Positions 18,033 through 25,835 of a stretch of DNA of 64,000 nucleotides are shown one piece after another. Source of the stretch: Neorhizobium petrolearium (GTDB taxonomy: Bacteria; Pseudomonadota; Alphaproteobacteria; Rhizobiales; Rhizobiaceae); contig NZ_JAGGJW010000004.1 in NCBI RefSeq assembly GCF_017873175.1, positions 186,001 to 250,000 on the forward strand, given 5' to 3'. Position numbers and translations under genes: made by a program. The first letter of the stretch is position 1. Every line of letters begins with the position of its first letter. Under the pieces are notes generated by a model. It made no database searches and was not told where the DNA came from. It saw only the letters and a program-made list of their open reading frames with translations.

Positions 18033-18500
18033 ATGGCTCTTTACGAACACGTATTCCTTGCCCGGCAGGATATGTCGCCGCAGCAGGTTGATGCCCTCGT
18101 CGAACAGTACAAGGGCGTCCTCGAAGCTAACGGTGGCAAGGTCGGGCGCGTAGAAAACTGGGGCCTCAAGTCCCTCACCTACCGCATCAAGAAGAACCGC
18201 AAGGCTCATTACGCGCTGATGGACATCGATGCTCCGGCTGCTGCCGTACATGAGATGGAGCGCCAGATGCGCATCAACGAAGACGTCCTCCGCTACATGA
18301 CGATCGCCGTCGAGAAGCACGAGGAAGGTCCGTCCGCGATGATGCAGAAGCGTGACCGCGACGACCGTCCGCGCCGCGATGGCGACGACCGTGGCCCGCG
18401 CCGCGAATTCGGCGACCGCCCGCCGCGTCGTGAATTCGGCGACCGCCCGCCGCGTGAAGGCGGCTTCGAGCGCGCCCCGCGCCCGCCGCGTGAAGCGTAA
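18033..18500 (+). CDS. rpsF: 30S ribosomal protein S6
   Basis: A 155-residue protein of the 30S platform that binds 16S rRNA as a complex with S18. Residues 1-95 form the S6 fold ([19 protein letters not shown] at the start). The C-terminal tail from about 108 is an Arg/Asp/Pro-rich low-complexity extension with a perfect nine-residue repeat (EFGDRPPRR then EFGDRPPRE), encoded by a 27-base tandem repeat at about 18405-18458; such tails are usual in alphaproteobacterial S6 but vary in length. rpsR follows after 22 bases. Confidence 0.97.
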   Translation: MALYEHVFLARQDMSPQQVDALVEQYKGVLEANGGKVGRVENWGLKSLTYRIKKNRKAHYALMDIDAPAAAVHEMERQMRINEDVLRYMTIAVEKHEEGPSAMMQKRDRDDRPRRDGDDRGPRREFGDRPPRREFGDRPPREGGFERAPRPPREA

Positions 18501-18522
18501 TCGGCTATAAGGAGAAAACACC

Positions 18523-18771
18523 ATGGCTGACGTATCCTCCTCCCCGGCACGCCGTCCGTTCCATCGCCGCCGCAAGACCTGCCCGTTCTCGGGCGCCAAT
18601 GCGCCGCGGATCGACTACAAGGACGTACGCCTGCTGCAGCGCTACATTTCCGAGCGCGGCAAGATCGTTCCGTCCCGTATCACGGCCGTTTCCCAGAAGA
18701 AGCAGCGCGAACTCGCCCAGGCGATCAAGCGCGCCCGCTTCCTCGGCCTGCTGCCTTACGTCGTAGCGTAA
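18523..18771 (+). CDS. rpsR: 30S ribosomal protein S18
   Basis: An 82-residue basic protein of the 30S platform, partner of S6. The core [19 protein letters not shown] motif and the C-terminal [12 protein letters not shown] are characteristic. A strong ribosome site (AAGGAGA) precedes the ATG. A stem-loop follows the stop at 18784. Confidence 0.98.
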   Translation: MADVSSSPARRPFHRRRKTCPFSGANAPRIDYKDVRLLQRYISERGKIVPSRITAVSQKKQRELAQAIKRARFLGLLPYVVA

Positions 18772-18783
18772 TGTGAATTTCCG

Positions 18784-18808
18784 ACCCTCTGGTCCCAAAC
18801 CAGAGGGT
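18784..18808 (+). terminator. Stem-loop after rpsR
   Basis: A perfect 10-bp inverted repeat (ACCCTCTGGT / ACCAGAGGGT, loop CCCAA) starts 12 bases after the rpsR stop. There is no T-run, so it may protect the upstream message from 3' decay or attenuate transcription into the downstream membrane gene instead of fully terminating it. Confidence 0.55.
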
Positions 18809-18933
18809 TGGATCTCCCTTCCGCGATGGGCGCGGATCGGAACTCCGACAAATCCCATGTTGGGGATGAAGGACCTGAGACAGAGATTCAGGTCGCCTCC
18901 CCTAACTGCTTGAATTGGCAGGACAGCGAGACC

Positions 18934-19908
18934 GTGACGACCAAGAGACAAAGCATATTGCCGATCGGCATCCTTGCCGGCATTGCCGCCACCCTGCTGG
19001 TGCTGGGTGCGAATGCGCAGTCGTCTTTTGCCTCGCTTCTTTATGCCGCCTCCGCACTTCCCATCCTGATCGCTGGCCTCGGCTGGGGCAATCGCGCCGC
19101 CATCGTCGGCATCTTGACGGCAGCTGCGCTCGGCGCCGTCCTGGTTTCGCCGCTCTTTGCGCTCGCCATGGCGATCTTCACCCTGATCCCGGCGGGCTGG
19201 CTCAGCCACCTCGCCAACCTGGCGCGCCCGGCCACCGAACTCGGCGGTCCGGACAACCTGATGGCCTGGTATCCGATTTCGGACATCCTGCTGCATCTTT
19301 GCGGCCTGGTGACGATTGCCGTCATCGCGCTCGGCGTGGTCATCGGCTACGGCCCGGAACTTACCGGCCAGATGGTCGATGCGATGATGTTGTCCCTGCA
19401 GACCCAGGAACCCGCCTTCGCGCCAGATCCGGCCAGCCTGGCGCAGACCAAGGCGATGATCGTGCTGATGCTGCCGCTGGTTCAGGGTGGCATCTGGGTC
19501 ATGCTTTTGTTCGCGGCCTTCTATATCGCCGTGCGCATCGTCTCCCGTTCCGGCCGGGCTCTGCGCCCCCGCGAGGACATGCCGTCCGCGCTTCGCATGA
19601 ACCGCCATGCGATCTTCATCTTCCTCGCCGGCATCGTACTCACCTTCGTGGGCGGTGTTCCGGCGATGATCGGCGCCGTCATCTGCGGCACGTTCGGCGC
19701 CGGCTTCCTGATGGCAGGTTTCGCCTCCATCCATTTCCGCAGCCAGGGCAAGGACTGGCGGTTGCCGGTCCTCGTCCTCTGCTACCTGTCTTCCATGCTT
19801 CTCCTGCCGGCAATCATCATCCTCGTGCTCGGCCTGTCCGACACGCGACGGACGATCGCACTCACGCCGGCAAGAGGCCCGATCAATCCCAACGAAAACA
19901 AGAATTGA
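18934..19908 (+). CDS. DUF2232 family membrane protein
   Basis: A 324-residue protein with about eight hydrophobic helices spread over its length, matching the DUF2232 (YybS-like) family of unknown function. The GTG at 18934 is chosen because AGGACAGCGAG precedes it and the protein then begins with a short basic tail and the first helix; a longer frame from 18808 would add a polar stretch that overlaps the stem-loop region. Its place between rpsR and rplI is conserved in alphaproteobacteria, hinting at a housekeeping membrane role. Confidence 0.85.
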   Translation: MTTKRQSILPIGILAGIAATLLVLGANAQSSFASLLYAASALPILIAGLGWGNRAAIVGILTAAALGAVLVSPLFALAMAIFTLIPAGWLSHLANLARPATELGGPDNLMAWYPISDILLHLCGLVTIAVIALGVVIGYGPELTGQMVDAMMLSLQTQEPAFAPDPASLAQTKAMIVLMLPLVQGGIWVMLLFAAFYIAVRIVSRSGRALRPREDMPSALRMNRHAIFIFLAGIVLTFVGGVPAMIGAVICGTFGAGFLMAGFASIHFRSQGKDWRLPVLVLCYLSSMLLLPAIIILVLGLSDTRRTIALTPARGPINPNENKN

Positions 19909-19929
19909 GACCTAGAAAGGAAACCACAC

Positions 19930-20508
19930 ATGCAAGTCATCCTGCTTGAACGCGTGCCGAAGCTCGGCCAGATGGGCGAAGTCGTGAAGGTTCGCGACGG
20001 TTACGCCCGTAACTTCCTGCTGCCGCAGGGCAAGGCGCTGCGCGCCAATGACGCCAACAAGAAGCGTTTCGAATCCGAGCGCGCCACCCTCGAAGCCCGC
20101 AATCTGGAGCGCAAGGGCGAAGCCCAGAAGGTTGCCGAAGTGCTCGACGGTAAGTCTTTCGTCATCGTCCGCGCCGCCGGCGAAACCGGCCAGCTCTATG
20201 GTTCTGTCGCTGCCCGCGACATCATCGAGGCGCTTGCCGCCGAAGGCTTCAACATCGGCCGCAACCAGATCGATCTCAACCATCCGATCAAGGCGATCGG
20301 CCTGCACAAGGTCACGCTGCACCTGCATTCGGAAGTCGAGATCACCGTCGAAGTGAACGTCGCCCGTTCGCCGGAAGAAGCCGAGCGCCAGGCCAAGGGT
20401 GAGAGCCTCACCTCTGTCGACGCCATCTACGGTGTCGATGAGGATGCGCTGCGTCCGGAAGATTTCTTCGATCCGGATGCCGACCGCGAAGAAGGCGAAG
20501 AAGCCTGA
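19930..20508 (+). CDS. rplI: 50S ribosomal protein L9
   Basis: A 192-residue protein binding 23S rRNA at the base of the L1 stalk. The N-terminal domain [20 protein letters not shown] and the [16 protein letters not shown] motif are diagnostic. The C-terminal domain (about 80-150) is followed by an acidic tail of about 40 residues ending EEGEEA, longer than the 149 residues of E. coli L9. It ends the operon before a strong terminator. Confidence 0.98.
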   Translation: MQVILLERVPKLGQMGEVVKVRDGYARNFLLPQGKALRANDANKKRFESERATLEARNLERKGEAQKVAEVLDGKSFVIVRAAGETGQLYGSVAARDIIEALAAEGFNIGRNQIDLNHPIKAIGLHKVTLHLHSEVEITVEVNVARSPEEAERQAKGESLTSVDAIYGVDEDALRPEDFFDPDADREEGEEA

Positions 20509-20535
20509 TCGCATTTCGGATTGCAGTTTTCTCAG

Positions 20536-20564
20536 GCCCTCGGCTCACGCCGGGGGCTTTTTTT
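20536..20564 (+). terminator. Rho-independent terminator after rplI
   Basis: GCCCTCGGC (20536-20544) pairs with GCCGGGGGC (20549-20557), one T-G wobble, loop TCAC, followed by seven Ts. This is a textbook intrinsic terminator 27 bases after the rplI stop and closes the ribosomal operon. Confidence 0.93.
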
Positions 20565-20733
20565 ATCGAAGCTGCAAGAGACTTCGGCAAGGCAGGCTGC
20601 ATGTCACGGTAGCCATGCCGGGCGGTCATGCGCCTCCTGCGCGAAGCAGGAAGACGTGAACGACAGCCGGAAGTGGTTGACATGCAAGCCTGACTTTCTT
20701 CATGGTGACCGAAACAAGAGAAAGGGAGAAACA

Positions 20734-21717
20734 ATGACCATCAGAAAGAACCTCCTCGCGATCGGCGCCATGATCGGCCTCGCGGCTGCAGGCATCGGCT
20801 TCGCGGCAGCTCAATCGCCGGCCTTCTTCCGGATCGGCACGGGCGGTACGGCTGGCACCTACTATCCGATCGGCGGCCTCATCGCCAACGCGATTTCGGG
20901 TGCCGGCGACAAGGGCGTCCAGGGCCTCGTGGCGACAGCTGTCGCGTCCAACGGCTCCGTCGCCAATATCAACGCCATCCAGGGCGGTTCGATGGAATCG
21001 GGCTTCTCCCAGTCGGACGTCGCCTATTGGGCTCATAGCGGCACCGGCCTCTACGAGGGCAAGGGCAAGGTGGAGGATCTTCGCCTGATCGCGACGCTCT
21101 ACCCGGAAACCATCCATCTCGTCGCCCGCAAGGACGCCAACATCAAGTCCGTCGCCGACCTCAAGGGCAAGCGAGTCTCGATCGACGAACCCGGCTCGGG
21201 CACGATCGTCGATGCCCGCATCGTCCTGGCCGCCTATGGCCTCAGCGAAAGCGATATCAAGGCCGAGCATATGAAACCCGGTCCAGCCGGCGAGCGCCTG
21301 CGCGACGGCGGCCTCGACGCTTATTTCTTCGTCGGCGGCTATCCGACCGGAGCTATCTCCGAACTCGCCACCTCGGCCGGCATCTCGCTTGTGCCGATCA
21401 CCGGTCCGGAAGCGGACAAGATGCTTTCGGAATACAAGTTCTTCTCGAAGGATATCGTTCCCGCAGACACCTACAAGGACGTGGGCGAAACCCCGACCAT
21501 CTCGGTCGCGGCCCAGTGGGTCACCAGCGCCAAGCAGCCTGACGATCTCGTCTACAACATCACCAAGGTGATGTGGAACGATGCGACGCGCGCCGCACTC
21601 GACGCCGGCCACGCGAAGGGCAAGATGATCACGCTTCAGAACGCCGTTACCAGCCTCGGCATTCCGCTGCATCCGGGCGCCGAGCGCTTCTACAAGGAAG
21701 CCGGCGTCCTCAAGTAA
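20734..21717 (+). CDS. TAXI-family TRAP transporter solute-binding protein
   Basis: A 327-residue periplasmic binding protein with a signal peptide (cleavage near FAAAQS at about 27). The motif FRIGTGGTAGTYYPIGGLIANAIS (split at about 31-54) is diagnostic of TAXI proteins (TRAP-associated extracytoplasmic immunogenic). The ATG at 20734 has a strong AAAGGGAG site; longer upstream frames run into the rplI terminator. A TTGACA box lies at 20677. It delivers an unidentified small solute to the fused permease encoded 98 bases downstream. Confidence 0.94.
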   Translation: MTIRKNLLAIGAMIGLAAAGIGFAAAQSPAFFRIGTGGTAGTYYPIGGLIANAISGAGDKGVQGLVATAVASNGSVANINAIQGGSMESGFSQSDVAYWAHSGTGLYEGKGKVEDLRLIATLYPETIHLVARKDANIKSVADLKGKRVSIDEPGSGTIVDARIVLAAYGLSESDIKAEHMKPGPAGERLRDGGLDAYFFVGGYPTGAISELATSAGISLVPITGPEADKMLSEYKFFSKDIVPADTYKDVGETPTISVAAQWVTSAKQPDDLVYNITKVMWNDATRAALDAGHAKGKMITLQNAVTSLGIPLHPGAERFYKEAGVLK

Positions 21718-21815
21718 GGACGATATCTCTCCTTGATTGGAATGGCGGCGGTCGGCATCGGGCGGACCGCCGTTTTCCGTCTGGAACACGATAAATATAT
21801 CAAGGGAAAAATGAC

Positions 21816-23867
21816 ATGGCGGCGGACGACGAGAGCAAGATTGCTCCCCTAGAACTGGACGAGGCGAAGGCGCGCGAGCTGGAAGAAAAGTTCGACTCGG
21901 AGATCCGCTTCCGGCCGCTCTCGCCGATGGCCGCCCGCCTGGTGGGCGTGCTGCTGGTGACGCTCTCCATTTTCCACTACTATACCGCCGGTTTCGGCCT
22001 GCTTTCGGAAGTCGTGCATCGCGGCATTCACCTCTCCTTCGTGCTCGGGCTGATCTTCCTCGTATTCCCGTTCACGCGGCGCGGCTACGACCAGCCGGCG
22101 CAATCGAGCCTCGTCCGCCCGCTCGGGATTTCGCTGATCGATTGGGCGCTGGCGGTCGGCGCGGTGGTCGCCGTGCTGCATGTCCCCTTCATTCCGCTCG
22201 ATGACCTCGCCTTCCGCGTCGGCAACCCGACGACGACCGACGTGGTGCTCGGCGGCATTCTGGTTCTGGTGCTGCTGGAGGCGACCCGCCGTTCCGTCGG
22301 CTGGCCGCTGCCGATCATCGCCCTTCTCTTCATGGCCTACTCCATCTGGGGACCGTCCATGCCCGGGATCCTGGTGCATCCGGGCGCCACGTTCTCGCAG
22401 CTCATCAACCATCTCTATCTCACGACGCAGGGCATCTACGGCATCGCGCTCGGGGTCGTCGCGACCTATGTCTTCCATTTCGTGCTGTTCGGCGTATTCG
22501 CGACCCGCATCGGGCTTGGCCAGCTCTTTCTCGATTGCGCCGCCTGGGTCGCCGGGCGTTATGCCGGCGGGCCTGCCAAGGTGTCGATCTTCGGCTCGGC
22601 GCTGTTCGGCATGATCTCCGGCTCGTCTGTCGCCAATACCGTCACGGTCGGATCGCTGACGATCCCGGCGATGATCCGGCTCGGCTACAAGCGGACCTTC
22701 GCCGCAGCCGTGGAATCGGCATCCTCGACGGGCGGGCAGATCACGCCGCCGATCATGGGCGCGGCCGCCTTCCTGATGATCGAATTCCTGAACCTGCCCT
22801 ATACGACGATCATCCTTGCCGCGATCGTGCCGGCCTTCATGCATTTCTTCGGGGTACTGATCCAAGTGCATTTCGAGGCCAAGCGCAACGGACTGCGCGG
22901 CATGACGCGCGAGGAACTGCCCGATCTTAAGGAAGCCTTCAAGCGCGACTGGCCGACCGTCATTCCGCTCGTGGTGCTGATCGCCGTGCTGCTTTCCGGC
23001 TACACCCCCTATCTTGCCGCCTTCTGGGGCATCACGCTCTGCGTCGCCGTCGGCCTCCTCAATCCGCGCCGGCGCATGTCCTTGACGGAGGTGTTTGAGG
23101 GGCTGCGCGACGGGGCCAAATATGCGCTCGCTGTGGGAGCCGCCGCGGCGACTGTCGGCATCATCGTCGGCGTCGTGACGCTAACCGGCGTCGGCTTCAA
23201 GATCTCCTATATCGTCACCTCCACCGCCGCGCAGATGGCTACCTTCGTCGGCACACTCGTGCCGGCCGCCTGGTTCGGGCCGCAGACGCTGACGCTGCTC
23301 TTCACGCTCATCATGACGGGTGTCGTCTGCATCCTGATGGGCTGCGGCATCCCGACGACCGCGAACTACATCATCATGGCAACGATCGCCGCCCCGACGC
23401 TCGGGCTTCTCGGGGTCGAGCCGATCGTCGCGCATTTCTTCGTCTTCTATTACGGCGTGCTTGCCGACATCACCCCGCCCGTGGCGCTCGCGGCCTACGC
23501 GGCGGCGGGCATGGCGGGCGCCGATCCGTTCAAGACCGGCAACACGGCCTTCCGGCTGGGGCTCGGCAAGGTTCTAGTGCCTTTCGTCTTCGTCTTCTCT
23601 CCATCGCTGCTGCTGGTCACTGCGAATTTCACCTGGAGCAACTTCCTCATCGCCTTCATCGGCTGTGTGCTCGGCATCACCTGCCTCGGCTCGGCACTTT
23701 CAGGATGGCTGCTTGTCAGGACGGCAGCCTGGGAGCGGCTGCTTCTCGTCGTTGCGGCAGTCCTTCTCGTGGTGCCGGAACTGATGTCGTCGCTGATCGG
23801 GGTGGCGCTGATCGTTCCCGTGCTTCTTCGCCAGTTCGCCGGCCATCGCATGCAACCCGCCTTGTAG
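21816..23867 (+). CDS. TRAP transporter fused permease (4TM/12TM)
   Basis: A 683-residue inner-membrane protein that fuses the small DctQ-like and large DctM-like TRAP subunits, the form that goes with TAXI binding proteins. A polar N-terminal tail (1-40) is followed by about 17 hydrophobic helices; the central GSSVANTVTVGSLTIPAMI and GGQITPPIMGAAAFLMIE motifs are typical of the large subunit. Transport is driven by an ion gradient, usually sodium. Substrate is unknown; organic acids and glutamate are known for relatives. Confidence 0.94.
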   Translation: MAADDESKIAPLELDEAKARELEEKFDSEIRFRPLSPMAARLVGVLLVTLSIFHYYTAGFGLLSEVVHRGIHLSFVLGLIFLVFPFTRRGYDQPAQSSLVRPLGISLIDWALAVGAVVAVLHVPFIPLDDLAFRVGNPTTTDVVLGGILVLVLLEATRRSVGWPLPIIALLFMAYSIWGPSMPGILVHPGATFSQLINHLYLTTQGIYGIALGVVATYVFHFVLFGVFATRIGLGQLFLDCAAWVAGRYAGGPAKVSIFGSALFGMISGSSVANTVTVGSLTIPAMIRLGYKRTFAAAVESASSTGGQITPPIMGAAAFLMIEFLNLPYTTIILAAIVPAFMHFFGVLIQVHFEAKRNGLRGMTREELPDLKEAFKRDWPTVIPLVVLIAVLLSGYTPYLAAFWGITLCVAVGLLNPRRRMSLTEVFEGLRDGAKYALAVGAAAATVGIIVGVVTLTGVGFKISYIVTSTAAQMATFVGTLVPAAWFGPQTLTLLFTLIMTGVVCILMGCGIPTTANYIIMATIAAPTLGLLGVEPIVAHFFVFYYGVLADITPPVALAAYAAAGMAGADPFKTGNTAFRLGLGKVLVPFVFVFSPSLLLVTANFTWSNFLIAFIGCVLGITCLGSALSGWLLVRTAAWERLLLVVAAVLLVVPELMSSLIGVALIVPVLLRQFAGHRMQPAL

Positions 23868-23896
23868 CGAATCTGCAGAAGACTTATTCTTCATGG

Positions 23897-23928
23897 CCGT
23901 GGCAAAGGGTTGAACAGTTTTGCCACGG
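23897..23928 (+). terminator. Stem-loop after the TRAP permease
   Basis: CCGTGGCAAA (23897-23906) pairs perfectly with TTTGCCACGG (23919-23928) over 10 bp with a 12-nt loop, 30 bases after the permease stop. A strong T-run is missing; the A/T pairs at the top of the stem resemble a bidirectional structure. It probably separates the TRAP operon from dnaB. Confidence 0.55.
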
Positions 23929-23957
23929 TCAAATCATCTTGTTCGGTTCGGTGCGTT

Positions 23958-23987
23958 TTATCCACAAGCTCAAGCGATGACTGTGGA
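23958..23987. promoter_or_regulatory. Inverted pair of DnaA boxes upstream of dnaB
   Basis: TTATCCACA (23958-23966) is a perfect consensus DnaA box. An inverted partner begins TGTGGAGAT (23982-23990), matching seven of nine positions of the reverse box, so TCCACA and TGTGGA face each other across 15 bases. They lie about 100-130 bases before the start of the replicative helicase gene, suggesting DnaA control of dnaB transcription. Confidence 0.55.
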
Positions 23988-24085
23988 GATCGATGGATTC
24001 TGGAGATTCTGCCGGGATCGCCCCTCCATAGTCTGCAAAGTGCTGTAGGATCGCGCCCGATTCAAAAAATACATGATTGGAAGAC

Positions 24086-25588
24086 ATGCAGGACGTCGCA
24101 CGCAAGCTGACAGCGCTCAGCAACAAGGATGCGGAACCCCATTACCGCGAAGCTCCGAACAATATCGAAGCCGAACAGGCGCTTTTGGGCGCGATCCTGG
24201 TCAATAACGACGCCTATTATCGCGTCTCGGATTTCCTGAAGCCCGTCCACCTCCACGAGCCCCTGCACCGCAAGATCTTCGAGGTGGCAGGCGACATCAT
24301 CCGCATGGGCAAGACTGCCAATCCGGTGACGATCAAGACCTTCCTGCCGGCAGAGGATAAGGTTGGCGATCTGACCGTGGCGCAATATCTCGCCCGTCTC
24401 GCGGCCGAAGCCGTGTCGATCATCAATGCCGAGGACTACGGCCGGGCGATCTACGATCTGGCGCTCAGGCGCGCACTGATCACCATCGGCGAGGACATGG
24501 TTAACATCGCCTATGACGCGCCGCTCGACATGCCGCCGCAGACGCAGATCGAGGATACCGAGCGCCGCCTCTTCGAGCTTGCCGAGACCGGCCGCTATGA
24601 CGGCGGCTTCCAGTCCTTCAACGACGCGGTGGCGCTGGCAATCGATATGGCGGGGGCCGCCTTCGAGCGTGACGGACATCTCTCCGGCATTTCGACCGGC
24701 ATCATGTCGCTCGATGCCAAGATGGGCGGGCTGCAGCGCTCGGACTTGATCGTTCTCGCCGGGCGTCCCGGTATGGGCAAGACCTCGCTCGCCACCAATA
24801 TCGCCTACAATATCGCAGCCGCTTACGAACCGGAGGTCATGCCGGACGGCACGTTCAAGGCGAAGAATGGGGGCGTCGTGGGCTTCTATTCGCTCGAAAT
24901 GTCGGCCGAACAGCTTGCAACCCGTATCATCTCGGAGCAGACGGAAGTCTCGTCGTCGAAAATCCGCCGCGGTGACATTACCGAAGCCGATTTCGAAAAG
25001 CTCGTCGCCTGCAGCCAGATGATGCAGAAGGTGCCGCTTTTCATCGACCAGACCGGTGGTATCTCGATCGCCCAGCTGTCCGCCCGCGCCCGCCGCCTGA
25101 AGCGCCAGCGCGGCCTCGATTGCCTTGTGGTGGACTATATCCAGCTCATGACCGGCGCCGGAAAATCCGGTGACAACCGCGTGCAGGAAATCACTCAGAT
25201 TACCACCGGCCTCAAGGCGCTCGGCAAGGAACTGAACGTGCCGATCATCGCGCTGTCGCAGCTCTCGCGTCAGGTCGAAAGCCGCGACGATAAGCGCCCG
25301 CAGCTTTCCGACCTTCGCGAATCCGGCTCGATCGAGCAGGACGCCGACGTGGTGCTCTTCGTGTTCCGCGAAGAATACTACGTCAAGAACATGGAACCGC
25401 GCGATCCGGCCGATCCGAAATATCCGGAGTGGGAGGCCCATATGGACAAGGTGAAGGGCACGGCGGACGTCATCATCGCCAAGCAGCGCCACGGACCGAC
25501 CGGCACCGTCAAGCTCGCCTTCCAGTCGGAATACACGCGCTTCGCCGATCTGGCCGACCCGAGCTTCACCCAGTACGAAGAGCATTGA
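24086..25588 (+). CDS. dnaB: Replicative DNA helicase DnaB
   Basis: A 500-residue hexameric helicase that unwinds the fork and binds primase. The N-terminal helical domain begins at about residue 22 (PNNIEAEQALLGAIL). The RecA-like motor carries the Walker A GRPGMGKTS (about 225), Walker B CLVVDYIQLMTG (about 348) and the arginine-finger region near the C-terminus. The ATG at 24086 follows GGAAG closely; a TTG nine bases upstream is less likely. Its next neighbour is an unexpected adenylate cyclase rather than alr. Confidence 0.97.
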   Translation: MQDVARKLTALSNKDAEPHYREAPNNIEAEQALLGAILVNNDAYYRVSDFLKPVHLHEPLHRKIFEVAGDIIRMGKTANPVTIKTFLPAEDKVGDLTVAQYLARLAAEAVSIINAEDYGRAIYDLALRRALITIGEDMVNIAYDAPLDMPPQTQIEDTERRLFELAETGRYDGGFQSFNDAVALAIDMAGAAFERDGHLSGISTGIMSLDAKMGGLQRSDLIVLAGRPGMGKTSLATNIAYNIAAAYEPEVMPDGTFKAKNGGVVGFYSLEMSAEQLATRIISEQTEVSSSKIRRGDITEADFEKLVACSQMMQKVPLFIDQTGGISIAQLSARARRLKRQRGLDCLVVDYIQLMTGAGKSGDNRVQEITQITTGLKALGKELNVPIIALSQLSRQVESRDDKRPQLSDLRESGSIEQDADVVLFVFREEYYVKNMEPRDPADPKYPEWEAHMDKVKGTADVIIAKQRHGPTGTVKLAFQSEYTRFADLADPSFTQYEEH

Positions 25589-25759
25589 TCGGGTTTCGGC
25601 GCTCTCCCCCGCTTGGGCTGCATTGCGTAGCAAAAGCCAGCAGACCGAAGCTCAACCCAAGACACATCCGCAAGGATTGCTGGGAATTGTCGGGACGGGG
25701 AAAGTACAAGAAGCCCAAGCAGATCGTGACAGGGAGCAAGCGTCCAGATATCAAGGTTC

Positions 25760-25781
25760 TACCGCGGGAATTCCCGTGGTA
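25760..25781. promoter_or_regulatory. 22-bp near-perfect palindrome, possible operator
   Basis: TACC-G-CGGGAATTCCCG-T-GGTA is a palindrome of 22 bp with a single mismatched pair; the inner 12 bp are perfect. It lies 54 bases before the preferred start of the adenylate cyclase gene, or 9 bases before its alternative ATG at 25791. Size and symmetry fit a dimeric regulator site. It is not a terminator, since no T-run follows. Confidence 0.5.
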
Positions 25782-25835
25782 TGATGTTTCATGCGGACGT
25801 CGTCCGCCATGGCCTCCGCGCCAGAGACTTGTCTG

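Noticed and set aside
20677..20706. TTGACA upstream of the TAXI protein as a full promoter
   Set aside because: The -35 match is good, but TCATGG at the expected -10 position is poor; not listed as a feature.
23930..24085. A replication origin next to dnaB
   Set aside because: Two DnaA boxes alone are too few and there is no AT-rich unwinding region; a promoter role is more likely.
24062..25633. A 523-residue minus-strand frame covering dnaB
   Set aside because: Antisense shadow of the helicase gene; no conserved motif.
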